NCBI GenBank assembly: GCA_008501655.1 | Contig: QQUK01000059.1 | Span: 1 to 7,392 of the forward strand | Origin: Calditrichota bacterium | GTDB taxonomy: Bacteria > Zixibacteria > MSB-5A5 > GN15 > FEB-12 | Direction of reading: 5' to 3' | Length of the DNA: 7,392 nucleotides | Shown here: in pieces, positions 1 to 5,075 of the stretch | Layout of the letters: each line of letters begins with the position of its first letter | Position numbering within the stretch: the stretch's first letter is position 1 | Program-made: the position numbers and the translations under genes | The notes under the pieces: generated by a model | The model's database searches: none | What the model was told of the DNA's origin: nothing | The model's input: only the letters and a program-made list of their open reading frames with translations

Positions 1-147
1 ATACTCATCACGAACTATTTGTAGTTCTATTTCTTTAAGAGCTAATTCAGCTATTTTTTTAGAAGAACCAACCTTTTTACGTAGTCTTCTTCCTTGATAG
101 GTATAGTCCAGATACCAAATTTTTTCTCGTTTATATATTCTTGCCAC
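1..147 (-). CDS. Tyrosine recombinase / phage-type integrase, N-terminal fragment (runs off the left edge)
   Basis: Only the first 49 codons are in the window and the frame stays open to base 1. The visible protein starts (V/M)ARIYKREKIWYLDY, followed by GRRLRKKVG and the Lys/Glu-rich helix KKIAELALKEIE. This is the usual start of phage-type tyrosine integrases: a short strand-rich arm-binding segment with an aromatic Trp/Tyr pair, a GxRxRK turn, then the first helix of the core-binding domain. The catalytic domain (R-H-R-Y) lies outside, so activity cannot be judged. I chose GTG at 147 because GGAG (154-157) lies 6 nt upstream of it and the resulting MARIYKR start is family-like. An in-frame ATG at 153 touches the GGAG directly, which is too close. 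The gene lies about 115 bp from the 3' end of a tRNA-Ser, the classic position of an integrase at the edge of an integrated element. The family call rests on N-terminal pattern only. Confidence 0.75.
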   Translation of the reverse strand, partial: MARIYKREKIWYLDYTYQGRRLRKKVGSSKKIAELALKEIELQIVRDEY

Positions 148-169
148 AGTCATCTCCAATATTAATTCT

Positions 170-187
170 GGCACAAATAAGGCACAA
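170..187. repeat. Two GGCACAA direct repeats, 11 bp apart, in the integrase leader
   Basis: GGCACAA occurs at 170-176 and again at 181-187, so the repeat period is 11 bp, about one helical turn. The copies lie between the integrase promoter and its start, and between the integrase and the tRNA attachment region. Short phased repeats in this position are typical of arm-type sites for a tyrosine integrase, or of an operator for an excisionase or an autoregulating integrase. Which role applies is inference; the repeat itself is plain in the sequence. Confidence 0.5.
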
Positions 188-201
188 TACTCTTACAAGA
201 A

Positions 202-230
202 AATCTAATAAAACTGTAAAGTGTTGTCAA
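202..230 (-). promoter_or_regulatory. Putative sigma-70-type promoter of the integrase
   Basis: On the minus strand a perfect -35 hexamer TTGACA (230-225) is followed after exactly 17 nt by TAGATT (207-202), which matches 4 of 6 positions of the -10 consensus. Transcription would start near 195 and leave a leader of about 48 nt before the GTG start. The GGCACAA repeats at 170-187 would sit inside this leader. This is a sequence match only. Confidence 0.5.
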
Positions 231-262
231 GGAATAAGATGCAGATACGTATAAATTTAAAG

Positions 263-310
263 CGGAGGAGGTAGGATTCGAACCCACGGTACCTTGCGGC
301 ACAACGGTTT
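263..310. other. Probable integrative-element attachment site (att) in the 3' half of tRNA-Ser
   Basis: Tyrosine integrases commonly recombine at the anticodon-loop to 3'-end part of tRNA genes and leave a direct repeat of that part at the far end of the element. Here an integrase start lies about 115 bp beyond the tRNA 3' end, so this half-gene is the likely att core. The second copy would lie left of base 1 and cannot be seen, so the exact core cannot be set. This is inferred from layout, not from a visible repeat. Confidence 0.45.
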
Positions 311-347
311 TCAAGACCGCCGCTTTCGACCACTCAGCCACTCCTCC
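263..347 (-). tRNA. tRNA-Ser, anticodon UGA
   Basis: The complete class II cloverleaf folds without mismatch. The acceptor stem pairs GGAGGAG with CTCCTCC, the D arm is closed by GCT/AGC, and the anticodon stem GCGGT/ACCGT carries the loop CTTGAAA with anticodon TGA at 313-311. A long variable arm (GTGCC, loop GCAA, GGTAC) is diagnostic of Ser/Leu/Tyr tRNAs. The T arm is GTGGG-TTCGAAT-CCTAC. The discriminator base is G, as in serine tRNAs. The 3' CCA is not encoded, so it must be added after transcription. The RNA decodes UCA and, by wobble, other UCN codons. Its 3' end faces the integrase gene, and the tRNA sequence is intact, as expected if an element inserted here and rebuilt the 3' end. 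Confidence 0.97.
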
Positions 348-370
348 GAACGTCTGTTCAGACAGCCCCT

Positions 371-399
371 AATAACCTATTTTATCGACTATTTGTCAA
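371..399 (-). promoter_or_regulatory. Putative tRNA-Ser promoter
   Basis: On the minus strand TTGACA (399-394) is a perfect -35 hexamer. After 17 nt comes GTTATT (376-371), a weak -10 matching about 3 of 6 positions, and then a G/C run (GGGGC) before the expected start. A GC-rich discriminator is common at growth-rate-controlled stable-RNA promoters. Transcription would start roughly 15-20 nt before the mature tRNA 5' end. A 5-bp inverted repeat (GTCTG-TT-CAGAC, 352-363) lies in this short leader and may be incidental. Confidence 0.4.
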
Positions 400-428
400 G
401 AATTTTCAATAATTTCTCAAACCGGACA

Positions 429-461
429 ATAAAAAAGGGAAGAAATCAATTTCTTCCCTTA
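429..461 (-). terminator. Rho-independent terminator of the 484-1416 lipoprotein gene
   Basis: A perfect 12-bp inverted repeat (AAGGGAAGAAAT at 435-446 against ATTTCTTCCCTT at 449-460) has a 2-nt centre. Read on the minus strand, the hairpin ends in CCCTTTTTTATT, so a run of six U residues overlaps and follows the stem base. On the plus strand the following bases are AAAATT, so it terminates only minus-strand transcription. It starts 23 nt after the stop codon at 484 and shields the tRNA from read-through. Confidence 0.85.
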
Positions 462-483
462 AAATTATAACTGTTACCTGATA

Positions 484-1416
484 TTACTTATTAAATCGTA
501 TTCCCTTGAATGGTGATGAAATAGTCTGCGGATCATCACATGGCTCGGTTATCGTCCATGTTGTCGTTCCATCAGAAAATGTATATGTTTCCGAAGTACC
601 ATTAAACTGAGCTGTCATAGTCCAGGTTCCGTCGATAGAAAGACTGCTCAAACCACCTTCACCATTTCCGGTACAATTCAACGAAAGCCCTGATGAAACA
701 ACGACTGACCCGCTTTGAGGACAACCATCATCAGGCGAATCTACCATCAATATAACATCGTTGATAGTTACATTGTTTTCAACCAGCAATGTACAAGTAG
801 CATTTGAGTCAGCTGTATATACACTCAAATATTCTTCTGTCATCCCGTCAATAGATCCGGTACCGTCAACCTCATATTGGGTAGCATCTATATCGTATGA
901 GTGATGTCCTTCTCCATGTGCATCGTCATCACTATTTACATCAAACTCAAACCAATTTCTAATTTTAATACCGTTCATCGTTGAATCAGGATAGCGCATT
1001 GGATCACCATCTATGGTAACCTGGATTGAATCGGTACCAGCAATAGATATAACATCTGTATCTTCATAGATTGTTGCTTCAAACTGGAAAATGTGCCACC
1101 CATTAAGTGTATCATATGTATACTGATGATTTGACTGTACTGAATCCGATGCAGAATATGAAACTAAATTCTTCTGTTTAGGGCTTGTCGGTGCTCCGGG
1201 AATCTGGTCAATAAAATCAAAGGAAAGATCCAGAGAGTACCCGATAGTATTGAAGGCACCTTCTCCTACTTCATCCTGTACAAACTGGAAATTCTCTGAA
1301 CTTGTATCACCAATAAGCGGGTTACTTTCATTAGATGAATCGCTGCTGTCACAGCCGATAATGGTCAAACCCAGGGATAAAAGACCAAAAACAGTTAATA
1401 ATAGGTATCTTTTCAT
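484..1416 (-). CDS. Exported lipoprotein of unknown function
   Basis: The 310-residue protein is not recognised as a named family. It begins MKRYLLLTVFGLL, a basic then hydrophobic signal peptide, and a lipobox-like IIGC puts the lipidated cysteine at residue 22. The mature protein starts with a Ser/Asp/Asn-rich linker (about 23-36), then a beta-rich, acidic body with many Thr, Ser and Gly. An Asp/His-rich patch (DDDAHGEGHH, 163-172) could bind metal; that is a guess. Four further cysteines (208, 232, 248, 293) may form disulfides. The C-terminal part (GTWTMTAQFNGTSETYTF) alternates like paired antiparallel strands. I chose ATG at 1416 because GAGGAG lies 6 nt upstream; the in-frame ATG at 1422 abuts it. 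Asp follows the lipidated Cys, which retains lipoproteins in the inner membrane in enterobacteria, but that rule may not hold here. A strong terminator follows. The lipoprotein call is firm; the function is unknown. Confidence 0.85.
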   Translation of the reverse strand: MKRYLLLTVFGLLSLGLTIIGCDSSDSSNESNPLIGDTSSENFQFVQDEVGEGAFNTIGYSLDLSFDFIDQIPGAPTSPKQKNLVSYSASDSVQSNHQYTYDTLNGWHIFQFEATIYEDTDVISIAGTDSIQVTIDGDPMRYPDSTMNGIKIRNWFEFDVNSDDDAHGEGHHSYDIDATQYEVDGTGSIDGMTEEYLSVYTADSNATCTLLVENNVTINDVILMVDSPDDGCPQSGSVVVSSGLSLNCTGNGEGGLSSLSIDGTWTMTAQFNGTSETYTFSDGTTTWTITEPCDDPQTISSPFKGIRFNK

Positions 1417-1460
1417 TTCCATCTCCTCTTTACTTTTTTTTCGAATATCAATTTGACTAC

Positions 1461-1489
1461 AATTAATAATATCGGACGTAAAGAGTCAA
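1461..1489 (-). promoter_or_regulatory. Possible promoter of the lipoprotein gene
   Basis: In the 93-bp gap upstream of the lipoprotein gene the minus strand has TTGACT at 1489-1484, followed by the AT-rich stretch TATTATTAATT, which holds several weak -10 candidates (for example TATTAA after a 15-nt spacer). No terminator hairpin is visible in this gap, so transcription from the beta-helix gene upstream could also read through. Weak evidence. Confidence 0.25.
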
Positions 1490-1509
1490 TGATTTAACTT
1501 TATTTAGCT

Positions 1510-2712
1510 TTATTTCCCCTGAGGACCCCCGTATATACCCATATCAGAGATTGTCCCATTTTTATTAAATATCAATGTATCACCGGAATTTAGTGCCGGG
1601 GATCCCAACTTCAGCTTAAAATCAAAAGTATCTACAAAATTCGGGTCTAACGAAATATTACCATTAAATCCGGTCTGATCCCAAATATCCTGATACTCAC
1701 CATCTTTATTATTCCAGACCAGATTATGTTTAAATTCCCACTTTGCCCAGTCACCGTAATTCCAGACACCAACGCAGGGACAGACCCATTCATCCCGCCA
1801 TCCGTTTTCTGTGATTATATTATTAATAATCCGCCCCCGGCTTGTTGTCGACCAGGGTGCTATCCCGCAATTTCCGTTATGATGTACTACATTATTGGTA
1901 ATATCCATAAATGATTCACCGGTCGCAATAATACCCCAGCCAAGATTATCATGGACAATATTATTTCTACAGATAACCCAGCTGGTTCCGAAAGCACCAA
2001 TCCCTTTCCAGTATCCCGAGATTTCATTCCGATAAGCTACACAGCTTGCATCCCAGGTCACGCCTATCCCGGCACCTCTCCCTTTTTCAATTACACAATC
2101 TGTTATAGTAGCAATCGCTCCCCGATACAATGCAACACCATCCCAGGAACAATTAAAAATCTTAGAGTCAACAAGAGTAATCTCAGCACCCTCCCTGCCA
2201 AACACACCGCCAACTCCGACTACCACCGATGAATCCGAAGACCGATCGTTATTATCGATTATACTTACAGATTCAATCCTGACAACTGATTTCCTGATAA
2301 CAACAGCTGCATCGGTTGCATTCCCATCATTGTCCCGTACCCCTCCGGTAATAGTCAGGTTTTTCAAAAGGGAACCTCTTGAATTTTCAAAATAAACGCC
2401 ATATCCGGCATTTGTTACTAAGACAGAATTCTCCCTGTCAGTTCCGATTATTGTCAGAGATTTATCTTTTATAATAAATCCATAGCTCGCCTCTACATCG
2501 GTTGTCTGGTCAAGACAATTTCCACAAAGCGGATCGATAAATTCAGTTCGTCTCGCTTCTGCCCTCTTTTCCATTATTATGATTGTGTCACCGTCTGATG
2601 CATAATCAATGAGCGACTGCAAATCCTCCCCCCGTTCAAATGTCAGCATAGCTGCATTTGATATGGATACGCATATAACTATACATATCAGCATACATCC
2701 TATTGTTTTCAT
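1510..2712 (-). CDS. Exported right-handed parallel beta-helix protein (pectate-lyase-like fold)
   Basis: The 400-residue protein starts MKTIGCMLICIVICVSISNA-A, a signal peptide probably cut after Ala20 or Ala21. Then come LQSLIDYASDGDTIII, the N-terminal cap typical of beta-helix proteins, and from about 75 to 345 a ladder of roughly 22-residue coils. These carry hydrophobic strands ending in turns with stacked Asn and Gly, such as ITNNVVHHNGNCGI, RIINNIITENGW and RNNIVHDNLGWGI. The C-terminal NISLDPNFVDTFDFKLKLGSPALNSGD and MGIYGGP close is common in secreted beta-helix proteins of this type. The fold is used by polysaccharide lyases, NosD-like and adhesin-like proteins. I see no decisive catalytic motif, so the substrate is unknown. 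CGNC (63-66) and CPC (311-313) may form disulfides. An AGGA lies 8 nt before ATG. The fold is well supported; the activity is not. Confidence 0.85.
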   Translation of the reverse strand: MKTIGCMLICIVICVSISNAAMLTFERGEDLQSLIDYASDGDTIIIMEKRAEARRTEFIDPLCGNCLDQTTDVEASYGFIIKDKSLTIIGTDRENSVLVTNAGYGVYFENSRGSLLKNLTITGGVRDNDGNATDAAVVIRKSVVRIESVSIIDNNDRSSDSSVVVGVGGVFGREGAEITLVDSKIFNCSWDGVALYRGAIATITDCVIEKGRGAGIGVTWDASCVAYRNEISGYWKGIGAFGTSWVICRNNIVHDNLGWGIIATGESFMDITNNVVHHNGNCGIAPWSTTSRGRIINNIITENGWRDEWVCPCVGVWNYGDWAKWEFKHNLVWNNKDGEYQDIWDQTGFNGNISLDPNFVDTFDFKLKLGSPALNSGDTLIFNKNGTISDMGIYGGPQGK

Positions 2713-2739
2713 TATTCCATTCCTGTTATATGAGTCTAA

Positions 2740-2773
2740 ACTATAATAAATAGAACAAATTTAAAAATTTCAA
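2740..2773 (-). promoter_or_regulatory. Possible promoter of the beta-helix gene
   Basis: On the minus strand TTGAAA (2773-2768) precedes TATTAT (2748-2743) by 19 nt, and the better -10 match TATAGT (2745-2740) by 22 nt. Both spacings are longer than ideal. The upstream metalloregulator palindrome (2795-2810) begins 22 bp above this -35, so cross-regulation of the beta-helix gene is possible but not shown. A (CT)-repeat at about 2775-2784 lies between them. Confidence 0.25.
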
Positions 2774-2794
2774 CCTCTCTCTCTGATATTTTTT

Positions 2795-2810
2795 ATTACC
2801 TCAGGGTAAT
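2795..2810. promoter_or_regulatory. Upstream metalloregulator operator (O1), ATTACC-N4-GGTAAT
   Basis: A perfect 6+6 bp palindrome, ATTACC TCAG GGTAAT, extends by one further T/A pair on each side. It sits 8 bp upstream of the -35 hexamer TTGACT. The same half-sites recur at 2855-2870. Paired palindromes of about this length in front of a DtxR/MntR/TroR-type regulator gene are the normal autoregulation layout in this family. The protein that binds is inferred, not shown. Confidence 0.8.
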
Positions 2811-2818
2811 ATTTTTTC

Positions 2819-2847
2819 TTGACTTGAAACCAACTATACTACATATT
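2819..2847 (+). promoter_or_regulatory. Promoter of the metal-uptake operon
   Basis: TTGACT (2819-2824, 5 of 6 of the -35 consensus) is followed after 17 nt by CATATT (2842-2847, 4 of 6). The predicted start is near 2853-2855, just at the left edge of the downstream palindrome. The promoter is thus bracketed by O1 (upstream of -35) and O2 (at +1), an arrangement that would block polymerase entry and escape when the metal-loaded repressor binds. An alternative -10, TATACT (2835-2840), is too close to this -35. Confidence 0.6.
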
Positions 2848-2854
2848 CCAAGAA

Positions 2855-2870
2855 ATTACCCAGAGGTAAT
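2855..2870. promoter_or_regulatory. Downstream metalloregulator operator (O2), ATTACC-N4-GGTAAT
   Basis: ATTACC CAGA GGTAAT has exactly the same half-sites and 4-bp spacer length as O1, and only the spacer bases differ. Centre-to-centre distance from O1 is 60 bp. It covers the predicted transcription start and ends 4 bp before the GGAG of the first gene. Identical arms with different spacers indicate selection on the arms, as for a dimeric helix-turn-helix repressor. Confidence 0.8.
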
Positions 2871-2883
2871 AAATGGAGAACAG

Positions 2884-3372
2884 ATGTCTTTAACAGCAGC
2901 ACAACAGGATTATATCGAAATTATTTATCAGCTCGAAATTGAATACCAGGATCGAAAACTTCGAATCACCGATATAGCTGAACGACTTGGCACAAAATTA
3001 CCTACTGTGACCCGGACGGTCAAAAAACTGACCGAACTTGGCTACATTGACCACAAAAGTCACGGCTCCGTTTCATTGACCAAAAAAGGAATTACTATAG
3101 CCAAAGAGCTCGTTCATCTGCATAAAGATATTACTATATTTTTCACAGAGATATTAGGACTGCCGGAAACTCAAGCATCCGAAGATGCCTGTCAAACCGA
3201 ACATGCTCTCTCGCCTCAGACAGCTCAGCGGATTCATGAATTTCTGATATATTACAATAGTCTGAAACCTCAGGAAAAAAAAGTAATCACAAAATTTAAA
3301 GAGATGAAAAGAAATGAACCGAACAGGTTTACCAATATACCCAAAACTCCCACCACCGGTTGGAGATCATAA
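2884..3372 (+). CDS. troR: DtxR/MntR/TroR-family metal-dependent transcriptional repressor
   Basis: A 162-residue cytoplasmic regulator. It has an N-terminal winged helix-turn-helix (about 8-70: DYIEIIYQLE, then ITDIAERLGTKLPTVTRTVKKLTELGYI as the HTH, and a wing ending SLTKKGI) and a helical dimerisation and metal domain (about 71-125). Aligned by eye to known members, the ligands would be D9, E12, H80, C103, E106 and H107. D9 and E12 match MntR (D8, E11), but C103 replaces MntR E99 and matches DtxR C102, giving a hybrid site. There is no SH3-like third domain, as in MntR. The last ~25 residues are basic and unusual. ATG 2884 is chosen because GGAG (2875-2878) lies 5 nt upstream; a longer frame from TTG 2824 would run through the promoter and O2. 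It is the first gene of the operon and presumably represses it when metal is plentiful. The family is certain; the metal (Mn, Fe or Zn) is not. Confidence 0.92.
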   Translation: MSLTAAQQDYIEIIYQLEIEYQDRKLRITDIAERLGTKLPTVTRTVKKLTELGYIDHKSHGSVSLTKKGITIAKELVHLHKDITIFFTEILGLPETQASEDACQTEHALSPQTAQRIHEFLIYYNSLKPQEKKVITKFKEMKRNEPNRFTNIPKTPTTGWRS

Positions 3373-3382
3373 TGGAGAAAAA

Positions 3383-4306
3383 ATGAATATTAAACTTTAT
3401 CTATGCACTGGATTAATACTAATTTTTACTTTTATCGGCTGTTCCAAAACTGATAAAGTAAAACCTAACGGCAATCTTAAAATCGTTGCAACTACAGGGA
3501 TGATTGGTGATGCTGTCAAAGTTATCACCGACGGCAATGTCAACCTCACAACGCTAATGGGACCCGGAGTTGACCCCCATCTTTATAAAACAACAAAGTC
3601 GGATATGGACAATCTCGCCGGTGCTGACATTATCTTTTTCAACGGATTGCATCTTGAAGCGAAGATGGCTGAGATTCTGCATAAGATGTCCTCAAGTAAA
3701 AATACTGTACCGGTCGCAAGAAGCATCGATACAACACTCTTACGATATCCCGATGTTTATCAAGGTGTCCCGGACCCGCACATCTGGTTTGATATTTCAT
3801 TATGGAAACTTGCAGTGACAGAAATCGGGGAAGAGCTGATTAAAGTTGATTCTAGCAACGCATCTGTGTACCGGAAAAACCTCGATGCATATCAGGATTC
3901 CCTGACATCGCTTCATAATGAAATTATTGCTAAAATAAATACAATTCCGGAATCCCAGCGGATTCTTGTCACTGCACATGATGCATTCGGATATTTCGGA
4001 CGCGCCTATCAAATAAAAGTCGACGGACTCCAGGGTATGTCTACTGTATCGGAAGCCGGTTTATACGATGTCACTGAAATGATTGATTATCTGGTAGAAA
4101 ATAAAATAAAAGCTGTGTTTGTTGAATCATCTGTTCCCAAAAAAGCTATCGAAGCTGTTGTGGAAGGATGTAACAATCGAAACCACGAAATTATTATAGG
4201 TGGAGAACTATTCTCCGACGCAATGGGTACAGAAGGTACGCCCGAAGGAACCTATCTTGGAATGGTACGTCATAATGTCAACACGATAGTAAATGCATTG
4301 AAGTAA
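3383..4306 (+). CDS. troA: Metal ABC transporter substrate-binding lipoprotein, TroA/ZnuA/MntA family
   Basis: The 307-residue protein captures a divalent metal outside the membrane and delivers it to the permease pair encoded downstream. The lipoprotein signal MNIKLYLCTGLILIFTFIGC is lipidated at C20. The cluster A-I binding-protein fold is plain: KIVATTGMIGDAV, then GPGVDPHLY (H66), NGLHLEAKM, DPHIWFD (H133), TAHDAFGYFGRAY (H199), GMSTVSEAG, and GELFSDAMG (D279) with GTPEGTY. Three His and one Asp reproduce the TroA site (H68, H133, H199, D279), with three of the four numbers identical. PsaA/MntC-type Mn proteins have Glu instead of the third His. The long His-rich loop of ZnuA is absent. 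Cargo is probably Mn2+, Zn2+ or Fe2+. ATG 3383 follows GGAG by 5 nt and starts at the signal peptide; an upstream frame from 3314 overlaps troR and is rejected. It lies 10 bp after the troR stop. Confidence 0.95.
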   Translation: MNIKLYLCTGLILIFTFIGCSKTDKVKPNGNLKIVATTGMIGDAVKVITDGNVNLTTLMGPGVDPHLYKTTKSDMDNLAGADIIFFNGLHLEAKMAEILHKMSSSKNTVPVARSIDTTLLRYPDVYQGVPDPHIWFDISLWKLAVTEIGEELIKVDSSNASVYRKNLDAYQDSLTSLHNEIIAKINTIPESQRILVTAHDAFGYFGRAYQIKVDGLQGMSTVSEAGLYDVTEMIDYLVENKIKAVFVESSVPKKAIEAVVEGCNNRNHEIIIGGELFSDAMGTEGTPEGTYLGMVRHNVNTIVNALK

Positions 4307-4317
4307 GGAGAATCGTA

Positions 4318-5073
4318 ATGGAAGCCCCTATTGAAGTTCATGACCTTACCGTCGCATACAGAAAAAAACCGGTTTTATGGAATATAGACTTTGAACTCCC
4401 GGAATCAAAAATTATCGGTCTTATAGGACCTAATGGTGCTGGAAAATCAACGCTGATTAAAGCAATAATGGGACTGTTGCCCACCGTTTCCGGTTTTGTA
4501 AAAATATATGGAAAACCTATTAAGGATGCCCGTAAAAGAGTCGCCTATGTACCCCAGCGGGAATCTGTAGATTGGGATTTTCCAACAAGTGCCTTCGATG
4601 TTGTTCTGATGGGAAGATACGGGAATCTTTCATTGTTTCAGCGTCCGACAAAAGCTGATAAGGAGATTGCTTACGAATCTTTGAAAAAAGTAGGTATGGA
4701 GGAATACGCCGATCGGCAGATTAGCCAGTTATCCGGCGGTCAACAACAGCGTATCTTTTTAGCACGTTCTCTCACTCAGAATGCTGATGTCTACTTAATG
4801 GATGAACCGTTTGTCGGAGTTGATGCTTCGACGGAAAAAGCAATTATAAGTCTCTTAAAAGAACTCAAAGACCGCGGAAAAACAGTTGTGGTTGTACATC
4901 ATGACCTCCACACCGTTAGAGAGTATTTTGATTGGGTTTTACTGCTGAATATGAGACTGGTTAAAATCGGTCCGACAAAAGAGATTTTTACCGATGAAAA
5001 TCTGAAGTTGACTTATGGTGGTAAATTGAATCTCTTATCCGAAATGGCTGAAAAAGTCGGTGAACACAGGTAA
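4318..5073 (+). CDS. troB: Metal ABC transporter ATP-binding protein
   Basis: The 251-residue cytoplasmic ATPase powers the metal importer. All ABC motifs are intact and in order: Walker A GPNGAGKST (37-45), Q-loop Q80 (YVPQR), signature LSGGQQQR (138-145), Walker B VYLMDEP with D162 and catalytic E163, D-loop VDA (168-170), and H-loop H195 (VVHHDL). The VDWDFPTSAFDVVLMGRYG segment after the Q-loop is characteristic of the Mn/Zn/Fe (TroB/MntB/ZnuC-type) subgroup. The length is normal for the family. AAGGAG overlaps the troA stop and lies 7 nt before ATG, so the two genes are tightly coupled. It should form the complex as a homodimer under the two permeases TroC and TroD. Confidence 0.96.
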   Translation: MEAPIEVHDLTVAYRKKPVLWNIDFELPESKIIGLIGPNGAGKSTLIKAIMGLLPTVSGFVKIYGKPIKDARKRVAYVPQRESVDWDFPTSAFDVVLMGRYGNLSLFQRPTKADKEIAYESLKKVGMEEYADRQISQLSGGQQQRIFLARSLTQNADVYLMDEPFVGVDASTEKAIISLLKELKDRGKTVVVVHHDLHTVREYFDWVLLLNMRLVKIGPTKEIFTDENLKLTYGGKLNLLSEMAEKVGEHR

Positions 5074-5075
5074 TC

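Noticed and set aside
352..363. Small inverted repeat GTCTG-TT-CAGAC before tRNA-Ser
   Set aside because: Only 5 bp per arm with a 2-nt loop and no U-run; too weak to call a terminator or operator.
1951..2232. 93-codon open frame on the plus strand
   Set aside because: Lies wholly inside the beta-helix gene on the other strand; Pro/Ser/Asn-rich with no domain or ribosome site. A shadow frame.
2824..2883. Longer regulator start at TTG 2824 (20 extra residues)
   Set aside because: It would place the promoter -10 region and the O2 palindrome inside the coding sequence and has no ribosome binding site. ATG 2884 has GGAG at 5 nt and gives the normal family N-terminus.
3314..3382. Longer TroA start at ATG 3314
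   Set aside because: It overlaps the end of troR by 59 bp and adds 23 polar/Pro residues before the lipoprotein signal. ATG 3383 has GGAG at 5 nt and begins exactly at the signal peptide.
2873..3387. Tiny ORFs overlapping the GGAG sites of troR and troA (ATGGAG starting at 2873 and 3372)
   Set aside because: They encode only four to six residues and arise because GGAG is preceded by AT. No ribosome site of their own, so a leader-peptide role is not supported.
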